From positions 1 to 6,728 of the forward strand of contig CAMPHL010000147.1 in assembly GCA_946885905.1 (NCBI GenBank): 6,728 nt of DNA. Reading direction: 5' to 3'. This DNA comes from an uncultured Pseudomonadota bacterium (GTDB taxonomy: Bacteria; Pseudomonadota; Gammaproteobacteria; Burkholderiales; Usitatibacteraceae). The notes below the pieces were generated by a model that saw only the letters and a program-made list of their open reading frames with translations, did no database searches and was not told the DNA's origin. A program made the position numbers and the translations under genes. Positions 1 to 5,477 of this stretch are shown piece by piece. The stretch's first letter is position 1, and every line of letters begins with the position of its first letter.

Positions 1-137
1 AGGCCCGAGCGCTCGAGGCGCTCGCGGGTCTCGGCCACCGAGAAGCCGCAGTCCATCATGACCCGCGTCTTCCCGCATTCGACCACCAGCGCGTTGCCCG
101 AGCTGCCGCTGCCCAGCGAGGCGAAGCGCAGCGCCAC
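1..137 (-). CDS. Metallo-beta-lactamase-fold hydrolase, YycJ/WalJ-like (N-terminal 45 codons only)
   Basis: Reading the minus strand from a GTG at 137-135 gives a peptide beginning MALRFASLGSGSSGNALVVE, continuing through a VMMDCGF segment and leaving the window after 45 codons. The SLGSGSSGN stretch (residues 7-15) followed by the D-C-G-F turn (29-32) is the typical N-terminal beta-strand region of the YycJ/WalJ branch of the metallo-beta-lactamase fold. The metal-binding HxHxDH motif would lie outside the window. Known relatives are metal-dependent hydrolases, some with 5'-exonuclease activity; the substrate here is not known. The GTG shares its first G with the last base of the bamC stop codon (TAGTG), so translation is probably coupled to bamC and the two are cotranscribed. 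No clear Shine-Dalgarno sequence precedes the GTG, which fits coupling. The family call rests on a short segment. Confidence 0.8.
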   Translation of the reverse strand, partial: MALRFASLGSGSSGNALVVECGKTRVMMDCGFSVAETRERLERSG

Positions 138-1309
138 TACTTCAACTGGTCGTAGAGGAGGTTCAGGATCCGCTTGCTGGTATTCGACTGGTCGGGCTGG
201 CCCTGCGAATTCTGCACGACCACCTGCGACATGCTGGATCCGGCGTCCGCGACGTGGACCCGATACTGGGGCAGCTTGTCCCTGGGTGTATCGCTCTTCC
301 AGAACTTGAGCTTGTCGAAGAAGCCCTCGTCGCCCTTGTTCCTCGGGGAAGACGAATCCTTCTCGGGGTCGACGTAGCGCACGTAGAAGAGGCCCTTGGT
401 GCGATCACGATCCTCGACGGTGAAGCCGACGCGGTCGAGCGCGAGTCCCACGCGGCGCCAGGCGCGGTCGAAGCTGTCGTTCACCGTGAGCTGGTTGCCC
501 TGCAGGACGGCATTGCGCTCGACCGCAGCGCTCGCCGCCGTGGGCTGCGTGCTCGCGACCTGGGTGCCTTGCTGCTTCGCCTGGGCTTCGGCCTGGGCCA
601 CGGCCTGCGTGGTGCCGATCTTCACCAGCAGCTTCTGCAGCATCTCGGCCTCGGCGTCCCGGTCGGCCGGGCGCGACTGCCACACGGTGCGGTCCTGGTT
701 GGCGTCGGCGAAGATCTCCTCGACGTTGCGGTTGCTGATGAAGATTTCGGTGGTGCCGTACTCCGAGCCCTTCTCCAGGCGCGTGCGGTACTTGTCCCGC
801 CGCGGCGTGGACCAGAGGTTCGGGGCGACCTTCCCCACCGTGCGGCGCATCAGGTCCTGGGGAATCTTGGACTTGTCCTCGTACCACTCGGTCTCGAGGA
901 TCCCGGTGTTGGCCTCTTCCTTGACCAGCTGGTAGCCGTTCTCGGCCCAGAACTCGCGCGCGATCGGCCAGACGGCGGCCGGCTCGCCCTTCACCACGAG
1001 CCAGCGCTGGTCGCCCTGGCGCTCGAGGCGCGCGCCCTCGATCTTCGGCAGCACCGCCCGCGCTTCGGGAGCGCCGGGAATGGCCGGCGCGTTGCCGCGC
1101 TGCGTGTACTGCGAGTACGTGGTTTGCGACTTGGGATCCGGGATGGCGTAGCGGTCCTCGGCCTGCGGGCGCGAGAGCTCGGGCGGCACTTCGAGGGACT
1201 GTGCGCGGCGGGCGGCGGCGCCCTTGTATTCGTCCTTGGTGTTGAACCAGCTGCAGCCGGATACGGCCGCGGCGGTGGCCAGGGCAAGGCAGATGCGGAT
1301 GACATTCAT
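137..1309 (-). CDS. bamC: Outer membrane protein assembly factor BamC (lipoprotein)
   Basis: This 390-residue protein starts with a short basic/hydrophobic signal peptide ending in the lipobox V16-S17-G18-C19, so Cys19 should be lipidated and the protein held in the outer membrane facing the periplasm. In well-studied bacteria BamC is an accessory lipoprotein of the BAM complex, which folds beta-barrel proteins, and its unstructured N-terminus binds BamD. Here residues 27-60 (DEYKGAAARRAQSLEVPPEL, then a D-R-Y-A-I-P segment) match that conserved tail. A first globular domain spans about 88-231, an Ala/Gln-rich linker about 232-262, and a second domain about 264-390. It is somewhat longer than the Escherichia coli protein (about 344). 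It sits 19 bases after dapA, the classical dapA-bamC (nlpB/dapX) arrangement, and overlaps the next gene by one base. The ATG at 1309 is supported by an AAGGAA ribosome binding site. Confidence 0.95.
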   Translation of the reverse strand: MNVIRICLALATAAAVSGCSWFNTKDEYKGAAARRAQSLEVPPELSRPQAEDRYAIPDPKSQTTYSQYTQRGNAPAIPGAPEARAVLPKIEGARLERQGDQRWLVVKGEPAAVWPIAREFWAENGYQLVKEEANTGILETEWYEDKSKIPQDLMRRTVGKVAPNLWSTPRRDKYRTRLEKGSEYGTTEIFISNRNVEEIFADANQDRTVWQSRPADRDAEAEMLQKLLVKIGTTQAVAQAEAQAKQQGTQVASTQPTAASAAVERNAVLQGNQLTVNDSFDRAWRRVGLALDRVGFTVEDRDRTKGLFYVRYVDPEKDSSSPRNKGDEGFFDKLKFWKSDTPRDKLPQYRVHVADAGSSMSQVVVQNSQGQPDQSNTSKRILNLLYDQLK

Positions 1310-1319
1310 GGTGACGCGG

Positions 1320-1325
1320 TTCCTT
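1320..1325 (-). promoter_or_regulatory. Ribosome binding site of bamC
   Basis: The minus strand reads AAGGAA here, 10 bases before the bamC ATG at 1309-1307. It lies in the 19-base gap after the dapA stop codon (1331-1329), so bamC has its own translation start signal inside the shared transcript. Confidence 0.65.
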
Positions 1326-1328
1326 CGA

Positions 1329-2204
1329 TTAGATGCAGCCGGCGGCGCGCAGCGCCCCGGCGACGGTCTCGTGGTGCTGCTGGGCGAGCGGCGTGAGCGG
1401 CAGCCGGATGCCCTCGGCGATGCGGCCCATCTTCTGCAGGGCCCACTTGACCGGGATCGGGTTGGATTCGATGAACAGGTGCTTGTGCAGCAGCAGCATC
1501 TTGTTGTTGAGCTCGACGGCGCGGGCGGTGTTGCCGGCGCGCGCGGCGGCGCACATTTCGTGCATGAGGCGGGGCGCCACGTTGGCGGTGACCGAGATCA
1601 CGCCCTCGGCGCCCAGCTGGATCCAGGCGAGCGCGGCGTCGTCGTTGCCGCTGAAGACCATGAAGCCCTTCGGGCGGCGCATGAGCAGGTCGGTCACGCG
1701 CTCCACGTTGGAGGTCGCGTCCTTGATCCCCACGATGCCCTTCACCTCGGCCAGGCGCAAGATCGTGTCGTTGGCGAGATCGGCGACCGTCCTCGCGGGC
1801 ACGTTGTAGAGAAGCATCGGCAGGTCGGTCGCCTCGGCGATCGCCCTGAAGTGGCGGTAGAGCCCTTCCTGCATGGGCTTGTTGTAGTACGGCACCACCG
1901 AAAGCGAGTACTTGGCGCCCGCCTTCGCGGCCGCCTGGGTGAGGTGGATGGCCTCCCTGGTCGAGTTGCCGCCCGTGCCCGCGATGACGGGAACCCGTCC
2001 GGCCGCGTATTCGACCGCGCGCTCGATGAGCTCGATGTGCTCCCCGACGTCCACCGTGGGCGATTCCCCGGTCGTGCCGACGATGACGATGCCGTCGGTG
2101 CCCTCGGCCACGTGCCAGTCGACCAGCTTCCTGAGGCCTGGCAGGTCGAGCGCGCCATCGGCGGCCATGGGGGTGACGATGGCGACGAGACTTCCGGAAA
2201 GCAT
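1329..2204 (-). CDS. dapA: 4-hydroxy-tetrahydrodipicolinate synthase (DapA)
   Basis: DapA condenses pyruvate with L-aspartate 4-semialdehyde in the cytoplasm, the first committed step of the diaminopimelate/lysine pathway that also feeds peptidoglycan. The 291-residue length is normal, and every landmark falls at the E. coli number: GTTGES with Thr44-Thr45, Tyr107 in VVPYYNKP, Tyr133 in LLYNVP, Arg138, and the Schiff-base Lys161 in GIVGIKDAT. The [10 protein letters not shown] segment and the VISVTAN segment also fit. The whole chain is a (beta/alpha)8 barrel of the NAL/DHDPS family. The start at 2204 gives [13 protein letters not shown], the expected family N-terminus, although no strong ribosome binding site is visible. 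It heads the operon dapA-bamC-hydrolase; the methyltransferase gene lies 80 bases upstream on the same strand. Confidence 0.97.
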   Translation of the reverse strand: MLSGSLVAIVTPMAADGALDLPGLRKLVDWHVAEGTDGIVIVGTTGESPTVDVGEHIELIERAVEYAAGRVPVIAGTGGNSTREAIHLTQAAAKAGAKYSLSVVPYYNKPMQEGLYRHFRAIAEATDLPMLLYNVPARTVADLANDTILRLAEVKGIVGIKDATSNVERVTDLLMRRPKGFMVFSGNDDAALAWIQLGAEGVISVTANVAPRLMHEMCAAARAGNTARAVELNNKMLLLHKHLFIESNPIPVKWALQKMGRIAEGIRLPLTPLAQQHHETVAGALRAAGCI

Positions 2205-2231
2205 GCGGTGAACCGATTCGGGAAAGCGCAG

Positions 2232-2260
2232 ATTTTACAAGGAAAACGAGGGCCGAACCG
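2232..2260 (-). promoter_or_regulatory. Probable sigma-70 promoter of the dapA-bamC operon
   Basis: On the minus strand a good -10 hexamer TAAAAT lies at 2237-2232, in the context TTGTAAAATC. Transcription would start near 2225, about 20 bases before the dapA ATG. The base run around it is clearly AT-richer than its surroundings. The hexamer 17 bases upstream (CGGTTC, 2260-2255) is a poor -35 match, so the promoter may need an activator or simply be weak at -35. It is placed between the methyltransferase stop and dapA, where an operon promoter is expected. Confidence 0.45.
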
Positions 2261-2297
2261 GGGCTTGGCACCGGTACGGCTGGGTCACGCCCCGGTT
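2256..2297. repeat. 9-bp perfect inverted repeat over the methyltransferase stop codon (possible terminator or attenuator)
   Basis: AACCGGGGC (2256-2264) and GCCCCGGTT (2289-2297) are exact reverse complements, separated by 24 bases. In the minus-strand transcript the first arm covers the last sense codons of the methyltransferase, the loop holds its TGA, and the second arm is followed about 9 bases later by a short TTTT. This resembles a weak intrinsic terminator, but the loop is long and the U-run is short and displaced. The downstream arm also overlaps the -35 area of the putative dapA promoter, so a protein-binding site is an alternative reading. Confidence 0.35.
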
Positions 2298-2809
2298 TCG
2301 CGGCGGGCGCAGATCCGCTGGATCGCCGCCGGGCGCGGCGAGTCCACGACCAGGTCTTCGTAGGCGAGCACCCGCAGGTGCCCCCGGACCGTTTCCAGCA
2401 GTTCCCCGGGTTCGAGCAGGAAGGCCGGATTCGAGGGCTTGCCGAAGCGCTCGTTGCCGCGCGCGAAGGTTTCGTAGACGAGGACGCCACCGGGGACCAA
2501 TGCGCCGACGAGGATCGGGAGCAGCGGCCGATGCAGGTAGTTCGTGACTACGATCCCGTCGAAGGCTACGCCCGGATACGGCCACGGCCCGCCCTCCACG
2601 TCCGCTCCCAGAACGCAGATGCCATCAGGGGGGTCGACGAACGCGCTCGCATCGCGGTCGACCGCGCTCACCTCGAAACCCATCTGCGCGAGCCAGCGCG
2701 CATGCCGGCCCGACCCGCAGGCGAGGTCGAGAACCTCTCCTCCGGGCCGGATGAGTGGCGCCCAGCGCAGGACCCAGGCGCTCGGCTCGAGATCGGCGTG
2801 CGTGTGCAT
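2285..2809 (-). CDS. Class I SAM-dependent methyltransferase (TehB-like)
   Basis: The 174-residue protein has a Rossmann-type SAM-binding core. Motif I is VLDLACGSGRHARWLA (residues 26-41), followed by the acidic residue ending strand 2 (AVDRD, Asp51). A GADVE segment (68-72) follows, and a motif IV-like stretch FDGIVVTNYLHRPLLP (83-98). The post-motif GALVPGGVLVYETFA (102-116) and the N-E-R-F-G-K-P-S-N-P segment after it resemble small cytoplasmic methyltransferases common in betaproteobacteria, related to TehB/UbiE-type enzymes. The substrate cannot be told from sequence. The frame stays open upstream to 3079, but that part lies antisense to the cytochrome gene and lacks family similarity, so the start is placed at the ATG at 2809 (MHTHADLEPSAW). 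This start lies head-to-head with the cytochrome start. dapA follows 80 bases downstream, after its own candidate promoter. Confidence 0.87.
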   Translation of the reverse strand: MHTHADLEPSAWVLRWAPLIRPGGEVLDLACGSGRHARWLAQMGFEVSAVDRDASAFVDPPDGICVLGADVEGGPWPYPGVAFDGIVVTNYLHRPLLPILVGALVPGGVLVYETFARGNERFGKPSNPAFLLEPGELLETVRGHLRVLAYEDLVVDSPRPAAIQRICARRETGA

Positions 2810-2828
2810 GGACGTTATGATTCGCGGA

Positions 2829-3728
2829 ATGATCAAGACCCTCGCCAAGATTATCGCCGCTGGAGTGATTGCCGCAGTCGCCCTCGTCGGCGGCGCGCTC
2901 TGGCTGGGCGATCGCAAGGTCGACCGGCGGATCGACGTCCGCGTGGTCCCGGTGCCCTTCGCCAAGCCGACCCCCCAGGTGCTGCAGCTCGGCAAGTACC
3001 TGTTCGAATCGCGTGGATGCAGCGAATGCCACGGCAGGGACGGGGCCGGGCGGGTCGTCATCGACGAGCCGGGCGGCATCTACGTTCGCAGCCCCGACAT
3101 TTCGCCGGCATCCACGTCCATGGTGGCCAATTACACCGAGGCCGACTGGGTGCGATCGATCCGCCACGGCGTCGATCCCGCGGGCCGCGCGCTCCTCATC
3201 ATGCCGAGCGAGGACTACAACCGCATGAACGACGGCGACCTCGCGGCGCTGGTGGCCTACATCCGGAGCCTCCCTCCCGGCCGCGGCACCCTCGGCGAGG
3301 TGCGCCTGCCCAAGGTGGTGCGCGTAATGTACGGCGTGGGCGCCTTCAAGGACGGCTACGAGAAGATCGACCACAGGCTCCCCCCCGCCCAGCCGGTCGC
3401 CGTAGGGGTGACACCCGAGCACGGCGGGTACGTGGCCACGATGTGCGCGGGATGCCACGGGCCCGCCTATTCCGGCGGACGCATCCCCGCCTCTCCTCCC
3501 GACTGGCCGCCGGCCTCGAACCTCACGCCGGGCGAAGGCAGCGTGATGCAGCGCTATCCCACCGTGGAAGCCTTCACGGGTATGCTGCGCAGCGGCAAGC
3601 GCCCCGACGGAGGCCAAGTGAGCAAGGTGATGCCCTTCGAGACGCTCGCGAACCTGAACGACACGGACGTCCGGGCGCTCTACGCCTTCCTCAGGACGCT
3701 GCCGCCGCGCAAGACCGGCGAGAAGTGA
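2829..3728 (+). CDS. Membrane-anchored diheme cytochrome c
   Basis: From the ATG at 2829 the protein has 299 residues. A single hydrophobic helix (about 8-26) after a basic start acts as a signal anchor, placing the rest in the periplasm. There are two cytochrome c domains. The first has C64-S-E-C67-H68 and a probable axial Met125 in LLIMPSEDY; the second has C206-A-G-C209-H210 and a probable axial Met268 in KVMPFETL. Each ends with the usual helix before a Pro-Pro (AYIRSLPP; AFLRTLPP). Such proteins shuttle electrons and resemble cytochrome subunits of dehydrogenases, but no catalytic partner or heme-attachment gene is nearby, so its redox partner is unknown. In-frame ATGs at 2817 and 2808 are alternatives that add 4 or 7 residues; none has a strong ribosome binding site, and 2829 gives the most typical anchor. 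Confidence 0.9.
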   Translation: MIKTLAKIIAAGVIAAVALVGGALWLGDRKVDRRIDVRVVPVPFAKPTPQVLQLGKYLFESRGCSECHGRDGAGRVVIDEPGGIYVRSPDISPASTSMVANYTEADWVRSIRHGVDPAGRALLIMPSEDYNRMNDGDLAALVAYIRSLPPGRGTLGEVRLPKVVRVMYGVGAFKDGYEKIDHRLPPAQPVAVGVTPEHGGYVATMCAGCHGPAYSGGRIPASPPDWPPASNLTPGEGSVMQRYPTVEAFTGMLRSGKRPDGGQVSKVMPFETLANLNDTDVRALYAFLRTLPPRKTGEK

Positions 3729-3777
3729 CGACCCGGTTCGAAAGGCCGCACGCTACGGATTTCAACCTGAACGCGAC

Positions 3778-4323
3778 ATGAACGCCACTATCAACGCCAA
3801 CGCCGAAATCGTCGAGCTCACGCCGTATTCGCCCATGTGGCCGGTGACGTTCGACATCGAGAAGGAACGCCTCCTGGCGATCTTCGGCGCAGACTCGGTC
3901 ATCGTCGAGCACGTCGGCAGCACGGCGGTGCCCGGCCTCGGCTCCAAGCCCATCATCGACATCCTGCTCGGCGCGCCCACCCTGGCGGTCGTCGAGCGCC
4001 ACATTCCGCAGCTCGTCGAGTCCGGGTACCGGTACGTGCCCGAGCTCGAGAAGGCCATGCCCCAGCGCCGCTACCTCGTGAAGCCCCGTGGCCAGCCAGG
4101 CAGCTTCAACCTGCACGCCGTGGTCTACGACACCTGGTTCTGGAAGGACTTGATCGAGTTCCGCGACATCCTGCGCCGCGATCCGCTGATCGCCGAGCGC
4201 TATTGGCGCCTGAAGGGCCTGCTGCAGACGCGCTTCCGCAACGACCGCCAGGCCTACAACGACGGCAAGAGCGAGTTCATCCGCAACGCGCTCGGCAGGA
4301 AGCCGGGGGCGTCGTCGGGCTGA
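3778..4323 (+). CDS. GrpB/UPF0157 family protein (nucleotidyltransferase fold)
   Basis: The 181-residue protein carries the GrpB family hallmarks: a VELTPYSPMWPVTFDIEKER opening (residues 12-31), then EHVGSTAVPGLGSKPIIDIL (44-63), in which Gly47-Ser48 and Asp61 correspond to the G-S...D pattern of the nucleotidyltransferase fold. A central FNLHAVVY stretch and a C-terminal FRDILRRDP...YWRLK helix region complete it. Family members are cytoplasmic and are sometimes fused to dephospho-CoA kinase, but their biochemical role is largely unsettled, so no reaction is assigned. The length is typical. The start at 3778 leaves about 10 residues before the conserved region; no good ribosome binding site is seen. 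It lies 49 bases after the cytochrome and 2 bases before the cupin gene, suggesting cotranscription with the latter. Confidence 0.9.
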   Translation: MNATINANAEIVELTPYSPMWPVTFDIEKERLLAIFGADSVIVEHVGSTAVPGLGSKPIIDILLGAPTLAVVERHIPQLVESGYRYVPELEKAMPQRRYLVKPRGQPGSFNLHAVVYDTWFWKDLIEFRDILRRDPLIAERYWRLKGLLQTRFRNDRQAYNDGKSEFIRNALGRKPGASSG

Positions 4324-4325
4324 GC

Positions 4326-5225
4326 ATGCGCGAGTGGCGCGAGGTCGACGCGCGCGTCTTCCGCGAGGAGATCGCCAGCCGCTACGAGCCCGCGGTGCTG
4401 CGCGGCGTGGTCGCGCAGTGGCCGGCGGTGCGCGAAGCCCTCGCCTCTCCGGCAGGCTTCTGCACCTACCTCGCGAAAATGGACACCGGTGCGCCGGTCG
4501 ATGTGCTGCGGATGCCGCCCTCCGTTCGCGGACGCATCTTCTACAACGACGCGCTGAACGGCTTCAACTTCACGCGCGACAAGGGCTCGGTGAGCTCGGT
4601 GCTCGAGCGCGTGGCCAAGTACGCGAAGGCCACGCAACCCGGCTCGGTGGTGGCCCAGAGCGCGCCGATCGCCGAGTGCCTGCCGCGCTTCGCGACCGAG
4701 AACGTGCTGCCGCTGCTGCACGAGTCGGTGAAGCCGCGCATCTGGCTGGGAACGGCGGTCGTGACGCCCGCGCACTTCGACGAGTCGGGTAACGTCGCAT
4801 GCGTGGTGGCGGGCAGGCGCCGCTTCACGCTCTTTCCGCCCGAGCAGGTCGCCAACCTCTACATCGGCCCGCTCGACTTCGCTCCGACGGGCACGCCGAT
4901 CAGCCTGGTGTCGTTCCGCGAGCCCGACTACGCACGCTTCCCGCGGTTTCGCAAAGCGCTATCGGCCGCGCACGTCGCGGAGCTGGGGCCGGGCGACGCG
5001 ATCTATATCCCGCCGCTCTGGTGGCACCACGTCGAGTCGCTCGACGCGCTGAATGCGCTGGTGAACTACTGGTGGAAGGGGCCGCCCGATGCTCCAGCCG
5101 ATGCGCCCTCGGCCATCGGCGCGCTGCACCAGTCGCTCGAGGCGTTCCAGGACGCTTCGCCGGAGCAGCGCGCCGCGTGGGATGCGCTTTTCGGCCATTT
5201 CGTTTTCAAGCGGCAAGACGGATAG
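4326..5225 (+). CDS. Cupin-like (JmjC/FIH-type) Fe(II)/2-oxoglutarate oxygenase-like protein
   Basis: This 299-residue protein is a cupin_8/JmjC-like double-stranded beta-helix protein. The expected iron facial triad is visible: H150-x-D152 in TPAHFDESGN and His234 in YIPPLWWHHVESL (227-239). The segment after it, ALVNYWWKGPP, closely resembles the end of the catalytic core of the asparaginyl hydroxylase FIH. GRRRFTLFPPEQVANLY (163-179) is the usual cupin_8 strand carrying a basic residue, and the N-terminal part (PAVLRGVVAQWPAV) is also typical. Relatives hydroxylate protein side chains, tRNA or small molecules using 2-oxoglutarate and O2; the substrate here is unknown. The frame is open further upstream over the GrpB gene, but the ATG at 4326, right after the GrpB stop (TGAGCATG), fits the family N-terminus. 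The 2-base gap and lack of a ribosome binding site suggest translational coupling to GrpB. Confidence 0.88.
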   Translation: MREWREVDARVFREEIASRYEPAVLRGVVAQWPAVREALASPAGFCTYLAKMDTGAPVDVLRMPPSVRGRIFYNDALNGFNFTRDKGSVSSVLERVAKYAKATQPGSVVAQSAPIAECLPRFATENVLPLLHESVKPRIWLGTAVVTPAHFDESGNVACVVAGRRRFTLFPPEQVANLYIGPLDFAPTGTPISLVSFREPDYARFPRFRKALSAAHVAELGPGDAIYIPPLWWHHVESLDALNALVNYWWKGPPDAPADAPSAIGALHQSLEAFQDASPEQRAAWDALFGHFVFKRQDG

Positions 5226-5226
5226 G

Positions 5227-5236
5227 AACCGCGGTT
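5227..5236. repeat. Perfect 10-bp palindrome AACCGCGGTT
   Basis: AACCGCGGTT equals its own reverse complement. It lies 1 base after the cupin stop codon and 8 bases before the -35 hexamer of the promoter at 5245-5273. With no loop it is not a hairpin terminator; an operator half-site pair is possible but unproven, and a 10-bp palindrome can arise by chance. Confidence 0.3.
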
Positions 5237-5244
5237 TCAGAGTA

Positions 5245-5273
5245 TGGACAGGGTGCCCCCGCAATTCGATAAT
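5245..5273 (+). promoter_or_regulatory. Near-consensus sigma-70 promoter of the small-protein/nucleotidyltransferase module
   Basis: TGGACA (5245-5250) and GATAAT (5268-5273) each match the sigma-70 consensus at five of six bases and are separated by exactly 17 bases, the best promoter-like pair noticed in this window. Seven bases after the -10 lies position 5280, the A of the ATG of the 65-residue gene. Transcription should therefore begin at or within a base or two of the start codon, leaving no leader for a Shine-Dalgarno site; none is visible there. Confidence 0.68.
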
Positions 5274-5279
5274 GGCAGC

Positions 5280-5477
5280 ATGAATCGGGCCACCAGAGTC
5301 GTTCGCGTCCGCCGGCCGGGCGAGCCTGCGCCCGAGGCGCCGGGCTGGGCCGACTCGACGCCGGAATCGCGCATGAGCGCGGTCTGGGAACTTACTCTCC
5401 AATGCCTCGCGTGGAGCGGGTCCGTTGAGCCCAGACTTCAGAGATCTGTTGTCCGCATTCAACGCGCACCGCGTTGA
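5280..5477 (+). CDS. Small conserved protein (65 residues) paired with a nucleotidyltransferase
   Basis: The 65-residue product has a basic N-terminus (MNRATRVVRVRRPG), a W23-A-D-S-T-P-E-x-R31-M segment, a V35-W36-E-L-T helix-like stretch and a C-terminal E50-P-R-L-Q-R55-S-V-V-R59 block. From memory, short proteins with this pattern (T-P-x-x-R, V-W-x-L-T, E-P-R-L-x-R-x-V-V-R) are often found directly upstream of small nucleotidyltransferases like the next gene; their function is undescribed as far as I know. No signal peptide or membrane helix is seen. The frame is also open from an ATG at 5244, but that overlaps the -35 box, and the promoter predicts transcription from about 5280, so the shorter form is preferred. 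Its last 53 bases overlap the start of the nucleotidyltransferase in another frame. It could be an antitoxin-like or accessory partner; this is inference. Confidence 0.75.
   Translation: MNRATRVVRVRRPGEPAPEAPGWADSTPESRMSAVWELTLQCLAWSGSVEPRLQRSVVRIQRAPR
5413..5416 (+). promoter_or_regulatory. Ribosome binding site deciding the TTG start of the nucleotidyltransferase
   Basis: GGAG at 5413-5416 lies 8 bases before the TTG at 5425, inside the coding sequence of the 65-residue gene. It supports a rare TTG initiation codon that also gives the expected family N-terminus. Confidence 0.6.

Noticed and set aside
254..1396. Long open frame on the plus strand opposite bamC (380 codons)
   Set aside because: It mirrors the codon structure of bamC in GC-rich DNA, is low-complexity (Arg/Leu/Gly/Ala) and has no recognisable domain; bamC on the other strand is certain.
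1306..2490. 394-codon minus-strand frame across dapA and the methyltransferase end
   Set aside because: An out-of-frame shadow of two well-identified genes, with Arg/His-rich sequence.
2810..3079. Upstream extension of the methyltransferase frame (90 more codons)
   Set aside because: It runs antisense to the cytochrome's first heme domain and has no methyltransferase-like sequence; ATG 2809 gives a normal N-terminus.
2378..3781. 467-codon plus-strand frame covering the methyltransferase and cytochrome
   Set aside because: The longest open frame here, but its product is Arg/Pro-rich noise; the CxxCH-containing frame and the SAM-motif frame explain this DNA.
3837..4325. Upstream extension of the cupin frame over GrpB
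   Set aside because: Sequence there is Arg/Ala/Pro-rich shadow of GrpB, and the cupin family N-terminus begins at the ATG at 4326.
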